Shown: positions 14,167 through 19,087 of the stretch, one piece after another
How positions within the stretch are numbered: position 1 is the first letter of the stretch
Layout: the number at the start of each line of letters is the position of its first letter
Assembly: GCA_041781135.1 (NCBI GenBank)
Contig: JBHAZV010000037.1
Location: forward strand, 1-19,087
Origin: JAUMXJ01 sp041781135
Lineage (GTDB): Bacteria; Bacillota; Clostridia; Peptostreptococcales; Acidaminobacteraceae
Direction: 5' to 3'
Length of the DNA stretch: 19,087 nucleotides
Notes under the pieces: generated by a model
Database searches by the model: none
What the model saw: only the letters and a program-made list of their open reading frames with translations
Told to the model about the DNA's origin: nothing
Position numbers and translations under genes: made by a program

Positions 14167-15765
14167 TTATTTTGAAAATTCAAACCCCAGCCCGTTGTTC
14201 ACCGGTCTGCCTTCGATAATGACCGCTCCGTCTGCGTATATTGCAGTTGAGCCGCCGCCGTCAAGGCACATTGCATCCTTTAGTCCGAGTTCTTTGCAGG
14301 CGGCTGCAAGCTCTGCTATTGTCGCCGTCGCATATCCTATGCATATGTTGCCGGCTGCGTCGATACCAATAAATGTTCTGCCGTTTCGCTGAGTCAGGAT
14401 TTTATCTTCTGTAAATCCCTCTGCCGCAGGGTCTGCAACTATTTTGCCGTCCTTTAGCAGCAATGGTCCGGCGCTTAGCGCATAGCTTATTCCCTGCCAT
14501 TTTTCTTTGTCGTCATATGTAGGCAGCATATCGCATTTCAGAGTAAGCGTATCTCCGATATTTATTGTGTGCCATTCCGCATACTTGCTTGCAGCTACGG
14601 GATTAAACAGAACCACTGAACCGCCGCTCGGCACGGTTGTATTGCCTGTAAGTATTGCGCTGACTTTATCTCCATTAAGTACATACGCCTTTGCGAGTTG
14701 CATTACTTCTATTACTTCCGTATATTCTTCGGTATATAGCGCAATTCCGGCCTCGTGTGACATTTTTTTGTTTATTGTCCAAGGCGTGAACGCGCTCTCG
14801 GAGCTGTTGTTGACATAGATTTTTTTGTTATACGCAATCCTGTCTATAAGCGTAGTTCCGTCATATTTGAAAGCGATTGTCGCCTTGTTGTCTGCAAGGT
14901 GAAGTGTCTTTCCGTTTTTAATAATGGTTCCGAGCGGAACCGGATTGCCGCTGTATGCATCGAAATATGTTCCGTTTACTGCTATTGAAGCGCCGTTCTC
15001 GGCGGCCATCTCTTTTATGGGCTGAGCGCTTATGAGTTTTCCGTTTGCCTGCATTACAATCGGATGGAATTTGCCGCTGCTGTAAAACATTCTAAGAATG
15101 TTCATGCTGACTCCGGCGTGCGTTTCTGTTTTGAAGCTGTAGTAATCCCTAAGTTTGGCGACTTCCTTTATTTCTTTGAATTCCAGTATTCTTAACAGTG
15201 TAAGTATGCTCTGCTCGACAGTGTACAGCTCCTTGGGACTGAATTTGTTGTTTGAGCCCTGCATTATCCCGGTGAGCTGCATTGTACCGACGGCATCTTT
15301 TGCCCATGAAGAAATGCTTGCTGCATCGACAAAATCCGCTGCGGAGCTTGGCGCCGGCTTGCCCAAGGCATTAAGCAGTCTTGCGAGTATTGTCGCGGCC
15401 TGTTCTCGTGTGAGTTTGCCGTTCGGGTCGAATATGCCTTCGCTTATGCCGTTTACTATTTTTAAGTGCGCGGCTTTGCCTACATATTCGTCGTTTGTAT
15501 CGTAAAAGCTCACAGCTCCGTCGATTGCAGCGACGCTTTTTTCGTAAAGCGTGACTGCGAGCCTGCAGAAATCTTTTCTGCTAATCGGTTCTTGATAAGC
15601 GCTTTGCAGTGATTCATCCACAAAGCCAAGCTCAATAGCCTTTGCGACGCCCTCGGCCGCCCATTCCGAAGGCGCGGCATATGCTGCGCCGGCGCTAAGT
15701 ACAAGGCAAACGGACGCAAACAGCGAAATAAAAAGTGCGATATTTCTGTGTTTTATGGTGTGCAT
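14167..15765 (-). CDS. Secreted SLH-domain protein with a phosphodiester glycosidase (NAGPA-like) domain
   Basis: The 532-residue product starts at ATG 15765, with GGAGGG upstream. It has a signal peptide (hydrophobic core ALFISLFASVCLVLSAG, likely cut after AYA at residue 30). About residues 32-190 form S-layer-homology repeats (SRKDFCRLAV, FDPNGKLTREQAATILARLL, FSPKELYTVEQSI), which usually tether proteins to pyruvylated cell-wall polymers. The C-terminal half is a phosphodiester glycosidase (DUF2233/NAGPA) domain with INGTYFDA-like AVNGTYFDAYSG, LSAGPLLL, RTFIGIDAAGN and the hallmark LDGGGSTAIYADG. It probably acts on an envelope glycan or phosphoglycan; the substrate is unknown. It is convergent with gatD across a 29-nt gap with no clear terminator. 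Confidence 0.9.
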   Translation of the reverse strand: MHTIKHRNIALFISLFASVCLVLSAGAAYAAPSEWAAEGVAKAIELGFVDESLQSAYQEPISRKDFCRLAVTLYEKSVAAIDGAVSFYDTNDEYVGKAAHLKIVNGISEGIFDPNGKLTREQAATILARLLNALGKPAPSSAADFVDAASISSWAKDAVGTMQLTGIMQGSNNKFSPKELYTVEQSILTLLRILEFKEIKEVAKLRDYYSFKTETHAGVSMNILRMFYSSGKFHPIVMQANGKLISAQPIKEMAAENGASIAVNGTYFDAYSGNPVPLGTIIKNGKTLHLADNKATIAFKYDGTTLIDRIAYNKKIYVNNSSESAFTPWTINKKMSHEAGIALYTEEYTEVIEVMQLAKAYVLNGDKVSAILTGNTTVPSGGSVVLFNPVAASKYAEWHTINIGDTLTLKCDMLPTYDDKEKWQGISYALSAGPLLLKDGKIVADPAAEGFTEDKILTQRNGRTFIGIDAAGNICIGYATATIAELAAACKELGLKDAMCLDGGGSTAIYADGAVIIEGRPVNNGLGFEFSK

Positions 15766-15787
15766 ACTCCCTCCATGTTGTGGGCAC

Positions 15788-15816
15788 AGGATACCATAAA
15801 ATACAAAATTTGTCAA
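15788..15816 (-). promoter_or_regulatory. Promoter of the SLH-glycosidase gene
   Basis: On the minus strand a perfect TTGACA (15816-15811) is followed by a 17-nt spacer and TATCCT (15793-15788), preceded by TGG (extended -10). The start is expected near 15781, about 16 nt before the ATG at 15765, leaving room for the GGAGGG site at 15774-15769. So this gene is transcribed separately from rluD. Confidence 0.8.
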
Positions 15817-15887
15817 TATATAGATTCTGCGAATTATCGCTTTATTTGTTTGAAGTTTTGTGATACCGGAAGTTTTGCGTATGCAGT

Positions 15888-16781
15888 TTACCGATTTTGC
15901 GCGAACGCGATCGAGTCTAAAAAATACTGAGGCAGCTCGCTTTCTACGGTTATAATCCTTCTGTCTCGCGGGTGCTCGAATGATATGCGCTTTGAGTGCA
16001 GCACCTGTGCGCCGCCGAAAGCCTTGCACGCTGCGCCTGTTTCAAAGCCTGCGCTGTATATCGGATCTCCTGCAACCGGGTGGCCTATATGCGCCATATG
16101 CACCCTGATCTGGTGCGTTCGGCCGGTTACGAGGCTTGCCTCTACAAGAGTATATTTTCTGTAGTTATCTACAGGAGTATAGTTAGTTATGGCGATTCTG
16201 CCTTCAGGTTTATTGACAACAGCCATTTTAAGTCTGTTTTTTCTGTCGCGGGCGATATGTGTTTCAATAGTTCCGCTGTCTTTAACAATCCCGCAGACGA
16301 GCGCATAATAAGTCCTTTCGACCTTTCTCGCCTCAATTTGAGCTGAAAGCGCGCGGTGAGCGGCATCGTTTTTTGCTGCGATAATCAGACCTGACGTATC
16401 CTTATCGAGCCTGTGGACGATCCCCGGACGGATCATGCCTCCTATGGATGAAAGAGCTCCGTGTCTGCCGAGCAGAGCGTTTACAAGTGTTCCGGAAAGA
16501 TGTCCCCTGGAAGGATGCACGACCATGCCGCGCGGCTTATCCACCACTAACAAATCGTCATCTTCGTAGAGGATGAGCAGCGGAATATCCTCCGGCGCTG
16601 CGCAAAATTCCGTAGCTTCAAAATCGTCGATATCGAACACTTCACTCCCGTCCACTTTTATAGAAGCTTTTACTGCGACCTCGCCGTTTATTCTGACTCT
16701 TCCTGCTTCGATTAGTTTTGCAGCATAGCTCCTTGTATAGCCGAGCTGTGAAAGATATGAATCGATCCTTACTTTATCCAT
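15888..16781 (-). CDS. Pseudouridine synthase, RluA/RluD family
   Basis: The 297-residue enzyme isomerises uridine to pseudouridine in large-subunit rRNA or tRNA. An N-terminal S4 RNA-binding domain (RIDSYLSQLG, AAKLIEAGRVRING) is followed by the RluA-type catalytic domain with PGIVHRLDKDTSGL; D126 is the expected catalytic aspartate. Later motifs are ERTYYALVCG, VTGRTHQIRVHMAHIGHPVAGDPIY and VLHSKRISFEHP. Length and order match RluD-like proteins. The exact target site cannot be told from sequence alone. No Shine-Dalgarno precedes the ATG. An extended -10 ends 6 nt upstream, so the transcript may be leaderless. It is divergent from the threonine aldolase gene. Confidence 0.92.
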   Translation of the reverse strand: MDKVRIDSYLSQLGYTRSYAAKLIEAGRVRINGEVAVKASIKVDGSEVFDIDDFEATEFCAAPEDIPLLILYEDDDLLVVDKPRGMVVHPSRGHLSGTLVNALLGRHGALSSIGGMIRPGIVHRLDKDTSGLIIAAKNDAAHRALSAQIEARKVERTYYALVCGIVKDSGTIETHIARDRKNRLKMAVVNKPEGRIAITNYTPVDNYRKYTLVEASLVTGRTHQIRVHMAHIGHPVAGDPIYSAGFETGAACKAFGGAQVLHSKRISFEHPRDRRIITVESELPQYFLDSIAFAQNR

Positions 16782-16787
16782 AATCGG

Positions 16788-16796
16788 ATTTTAGCA
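16788..16796 (-). promoter_or_regulatory. Extended -10 box immediately before rluD (possible leaderless start)
   Basis: The minus strand reads TGCTAAAAT (16796-16788), then CCGATT, then the ATG at 16781. A transcript starting 6-8 nt after the -10 would begin at or next to the ATG. No strong -35 is seen, which an extended -10 can compensate, and no GGAG-like site is present. Confidence 0.5.
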
Positions 16797-16864
16797 TATA
16801 TCGCCGTTTGCTGCCATATGCATTGTAAGTATTTGGACCAGTATTCTTTCTTTGCATCAGTTTT

Positions 16865-16899
16865 GGCTGCTTATACAGCCGACACTACATCGGCTTTTT
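16865..16899 (+). terminator. Terminator-like hairpin with an alternative upstream pairing
   Basis: AGCCGA (16877-16882) pairs with TCGGCT (16890-16895) with a 7-nt loop, followed by TTTT to 16899. A competing hairpin GGCTG (16865-16869) with CAGCC (16876-16880) uses the same middle strand. The T-run shows it works on plus-strand transcripts, yet no plus-strand gene lies just upstream. It abuts the -35 of the threonine aldolase promoter. Confidence 0.5.
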
Positions 16900-16926
16900 G
16901 CAAATGCTTGTCAAATTTTATATAAT
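16898..16926 (+). promoter_or_regulatory. Promoter of the threonine aldolase gene
   Basis: TTGCAA (16898-16903), a 17-nt spacer and a perfect TATAAT (16921-16926) form a good sigma-A promoter. Transcription would start near 16933, and GGAGG (16941-16945) sits 4 nt before ATG 16950. Confidence 0.75.
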
Positions 16927-16949
16927 ATAATAAGCATCGAGGAGGCAGT

Positions 16950-17978
16950 ATGATATATTTCCGGTCGGACTACAGTCAGGGAGCGCATCCGAAAGTCATG
17001 GAGGCGCTGATGTGCACAAATATGGAGCATACGGACGGTTATGGTCTTGACGAGCACTGCTTTAGGGCTGCAGAGATGGTTAAAGGCCTGATAGGAGAAA
17101 GCGATTGCTCTGTCTATATGATGGTAGGCGGAACGCCTTGCAATGTCGCGCTTATAGCGGCTGCGCTCAGACCGTACGAATCTGTGGTCGCTGTGCGTAG
17201 CGGTCATGCATATTTCCATGAGACCGGCGCGGTAGAGGCGACCGGGCATAGGATAGTTGCGTTGGACAGTCCTGACGGAAAGCTTACTCCCAAGCTCATA
17301 GACAGAGCATGGGATGAATTCGAAGATGAGCACACTCCGCTGCCTCGTTTGGCGTATATTTCCCAGCCGACGGAAGTCGGCACAGTGTACAGCAGGGCGG
17401 AGATGACTGCATTATCGGACAAGTGCAGAGAACGCGGCATGCTGCTCTATGTCGACGGCGCGCGCATAGGATCTGCTCTGACTTGCGCGGGGAATGATCT
17501 CACATTAAATGAACTATATCATCTGTGCGATGCCTTTTATATAGGCGGAACCAAGAACGGCGCGTTGTTCGGAGAGGCGCTTATAATACGAAACAAAGCA
17601 ATAGACGACCATTTCAGGTGGATGATAAAACGCCAGTGCGGACTGCTCGCAAAGGGCAGACTTATTGGAGTGCAGTTTGAAGCTCTCCTGGCAGGCGGCG
17701 AAAAATGCATATTTTTCGAGATGGCTGCTCATGCAAACGCTCTTGCTGAAAAGCTTAGAAAGGGTCTCGAATCCATGGGCGTAAAGTTTCTCTGTGAATC
17801 TCAGACAAATCAGGTGTTTCCGGTGCTGCCGGCCGATGTGGTAAAACGGCTTGAAAAGGATTTCTTTTTCTATAGATGGGCGCCCGAAAAAGATGGCAGT
17901 ATACCTATAAGGCTTGTTACGGCGTGGGGTACAAATGAATCGGATGTCGACGCATTTTTAGAGGCAATCAAGGGTTGA
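16950..17978 (+). CDS. Low-specificity threonine aldolase (PLP enzyme)
   Basis: The 342-residue fold-type I PLP enzyme splits L-threonine or allo-threonine to glycine and acetaldehyde. It begins with FRSDYSQGAHPKVMEAL and has DGYGLDEHC near the N-terminus. YISQPTEVGTVYS and LYVDGARIGSAL (the aspartate that contacts PLP) follow. GGTKNGALFGEA contains K202, the expected Schiff-base lysine. The C-terminal small domain ends in RLVTAWGTNESDVDAFL. The length fits the family. Related beta-eliminating lyases share the fold, so substrate range is inferred. It has its own promoter and a strong GGAGG site, and is divergent from rluD. No substrate-binding motif is visibly damaged. Confidence 0.88.
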   Translation: MIYFRSDYSQGAHPKVMEALMCTNMEHTDGYGLDEHCFRAAEMVKGLIGESDCSVYMMVGGTPCNVALIAAALRPYESVVAVRSGHAYFHETGAVEATGHRIVALDSPDGKLTPKLIDRAWDEFEDEHTPLPRLAYISQPTEVGTVYSRAEMTALSDKCRERGMLLYVDGARIGSALTCAGNDLTLNELYHLCDAFYIGGTKNGALFGEALIIRNKAIDDHFRWMIKRQCGLLAKGRLIGVQFEALLAGGEKCIFFEMAAHANALAEKLRKGLESMGVKFLCESQTNQVFPVLPADVVKRLEKDFFFYRWAPEKDGSIPIRLVTAWGTNESDVDAFLEAIKG

Positions 17979-18051
17979 TATGAGCGGCGTCAGCAGTTTA
18001 ATTGCGGAATAAAATCCGTTTGGCGCTATAGGGTGAAAAGTCGATTTGCTA

Positions 18052-18080
18052 TTTACATTAAATTCTATTTATGGTATATT
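18052..18080 (+). promoter_or_regulatory. Promoter ending 6 nt before the ComEA-like start (possible leaderless start)
   Basis: TTTACA (18052-18057), a 17-nt spacer and TATATT (18075-18080) with a preceding TGG (18072-18074) form a good promoter. Only CTTGAT separates the -10 from ATG 18087, and there is no Shine-Dalgarno, so the transcript should start at or beside the ATG. Confidence 0.6.
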
Positions 18081-18086
18081 CTTGAT

Positions 18087-18689
18087 ATGAAGGATTTGTA
18101 TAGAGCATTGGCATCAAAGATTCGGTATTTTGCAATAGGTTTTTCACTTCGTCGATTTTTGGCGAGCGCTGCGATTCGAATAATCAAATCGCGGCTGCTG
18201 TATTTTTACTTACTTATAGCGGCGCTGATATTTTTCAGAGGCTATTTGCCTATGAGGCAGATACAGCAGAGGGTGGAGATTTCAGAAGAAAGGCTTGCTG
18301 TAGATATAAGACGCGTTGCGGGAGTCAGTACGGATTCAGAAAAGTCAGAGCAAGGAGGTATTTATGCGACGGCTGTAGCGTCTGAATCTTTCGTGTTGGA
18401 ATCAAGTTTATCGGCAGCGGAATCTGAACTTGATGTGTCTTCAGAAATGCGCGATGTTTCTGGCGTGCAAAAAGCATTTGGAAATAAAGAAAAAAAAGGA
18501 TATACTATAGAAGAGTTTAATAAACTCAGCGCAGAGGAGTTGATGTCTTTTAACGGGGTCGGAAAGGTTACGGCAGAGGCAATCATTTCGCTTCGCGCGC
18601 AGAGAGGCGGTTTTGCGAGCTTTGAAGAGCTTCTTGATGTAAAGGGCATCGGACCGGCAAAGCTTGCAAAAATTCTTGGCACACCATAG
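18087..18689 (+). CDS. Short ComEA-like membrane protein with helix-hairpin-helix domain
   Basis: From ATG 18087 the product is 200 residues: a basic N-terminus, one membrane segment (about residues 37-51, LLYFYLLIAALIFF), a Ser/Glu-rich extracytoplasmic linker, and a C-terminal tandem HhH domain (about 138-197). Key motifs are LSAEELMSFNGVGKVTAEAI and FEELLDVKGIGPAKLAKIL. ComEA binds incoming DNA at the cell surface during transformation. Unlike typical ComEA, no SLBB domain is evident between membrane segment and HhH, so DNA uptake is only a suggestion. A GTG at 18033 would add 18 residues, but it has no ribosome site and lies upstream of the promoter. selD follows 49 nt later. The 108-nt gap before this gene holds only its promoter. 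Confidence 0.75.
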   Translation: MKDLYRALASKIRYFAIGFSLRRFLASAAIRIIKSRLLYFYLLIAALIFFRGYLPMRQIQQRVEISEERLAVDIRRVAGVSTDSEKSEQGGIYATAVASESFVLESSLSAAESELDVSSEMRDVSGVQKAFGNKEKKGYTIEEFNKLSAEELMSFNGVGKVTAEAIISLRAQRGGFASFEELLDVKGIGPAKLAKILGTP

Positions 18690-18738
18690 TCGCATCGGTA
18701 TGCGGGCTATCGTTGCTTTGGCAAAAATGGAGATCATT

Positions 18739-19087
18739 ATGAAGAAATTAACAGAGCTTACAAATAAATTCGGCTGAGCTGCCAAGATAGGTCCGGAGAC
18801 CTTGTCGCAGGTTCTGCGACATTTACCGAAAATGAATGATGAGCGCATACTTGTGGGTTTTGACGGTTCGGACGACGCCGCAGTTTACAAGCTTACAGAC
18901 GAATTGGCAATAATAAACACCCTCGATTTTTTTACTCCAATGGATGATGATCCGTATGTGTTCGGGCAGATAGCTGCGGCTAACTCTCTGAGCGATGTTT
19001 ACGCTATGGGCGGCGAACCGCTCATAGCTCTTAATATCGTTTGTTTTCCGTGCTCGCTTAGCATGGAGGTCTTGGGCGAGATTCTGA
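18739..19087 (+). CDS. selD: Selenide, water dikinase with selenocysteine (TGA) at residue 13; 3' end outside window
   Basis: SelD makes selenophosphate from selenide and ATP for selenocysteine and selenouridine synthesis. The frame from ATG 18739 (GGAG at 18729-18732) reads MKKLTELTNKFG, then TGA (18775-18777), then AAKIGPETLSQVL. It continues with VGFDGSDDAAVY and DFFTPMDDDPYVFGQIAAANSLSDVYAMGGEP to the window edge, all typical of SelD. The TGA falls at the active-site Cys/Sec position (Cys17 of E. coli SelD), and K16 lies three residues later, as Lys20 does in E. coli. A hairpin downstream fits a bacterial SECIS. Sec-containing SelD is known in several bacteria, including Clostridia. No other stop is seen in the 116 visible codons, so a pseudogene is unlikely. 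Confidence 0.92.
18803..18821 (+). promoter_or_regulatory. Bacterial SECIS-like hairpin in selD
   Basis: TGTCGCAG (18803-18810), loop GTT and CTGCGACA (18814-18821) form a perfect 8-bp stem. The loop begins with G and lies about 33 nt after the TGA, in the range usual for bacterial SECIS elements that recruit SelB. Confidence 0.75.

Noticed and set aside
18033..18086. GTG at 18033 as start of the ComEA-like protein
   Set aside because: No Shine-Dalgarno, and it lies upstream of a good promoter whose start point is at ATG 18087.
18700..18738. In-frame ATG at 18700 or 18727 as the selD start
   Set aside because: Neither has a ribosome site; ATG 18739 has GGAG 6 nt upstream and begins at the usual SelD N-terminus.
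1..19087. tRNA or rRNA genes, CRISPR arrays, insertion sequences, integrases
   Set aside because: None seen: no regularly spaced repeats, no transposase or recombinase motifs, no tRNA-like CCA-ended cloverleaf noticed by eye.

Overview
The window looks like a chromosomal segment of an anaerobic, Gram-positive-type bacterium, most likely a Clostridia-like Firmicute. The supporting signs are the infC-rpmI-rplT operon with a terminator-type leader, the SpoU-pheS-pheT cluster, the MurT/GatD pair that amidates lipid II, an SLH-domain secreted protein, phosphotransacetylase, oxygen-sensitive radical SAM enzymes, strong AGGAGG ribosome sites, and a selenide-water dikinase whose own active-site codon is an in-frame TGA. 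Species cannot be assigned from the sequence alone.

Layout. 1-196: tail of an unrecognised gene. 204-2612: a strong promoter and a structured leader drive infC (rare ATT start), rpmI, rplT and pta, closed by a terminator-like hairpin. 2613-6056: a visibly AT-richer stretch that breaks the rplT to SpoU-pheST order familiar from B. subtilis. It holds a radical SAM gene interrupted by an in-frame TGA, an intact HemW/HemN-like radical SAM gene, a decayed zinc-ribbon fragment, a small membrane-anchored protein of unknown function, and a GNAT acetyltransferase that has lost its middle. 6057-14137: a tightly packed plus-strand run of SpoU RNA methyltransferase, pheS, pheT, an ABC-F ATPase, murT and gatD. 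14167-16781 (minus strand): an SLH plus phosphodiester-glycosidase exoprotein and an RluD-type pseudouridine synthase. 16898-19087: threonine aldolase with its own promoter, a short ComEA-like helix-hairpin-helix membrane protein, and the 5' part of selD.

How the genes relate. Most are translation and envelope housekeeping: IF-3, L35, L20, Phe-tRNA synthetase, a 2'-O-methyltransferase, a pseudouridine synthase and an ABC-F factor on one side; MurT/GatD and the SLH exoprotein on the other. The island from 2613 to 6056 is the accessory part and is partly degraded.

Most interesting points: (1) selD is itself a selenoprotein gene, with a clear SECIS-like hairpin after the TGA; (2) the infC leader carries a 9-nt segment that can pair perfectly with the region containing the end of the Shine-Dalgarno and the ATT start, with a terminator hairpin in between; (3) two unlinked genes, rluD and the ComEA-like gene, each have an extended -10 box ending exactly 6 nt before ATG and no Shine-Dalgarno, suggesting leaderless transcripts; (4) SpoU, MurT and GatD each carry an apparent in-frame insertion, and the one in gatD contains a perfect 10-bp inverted repeat and a 15-bp tandem repeat. 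I did not find a clear new defence or mobile system.
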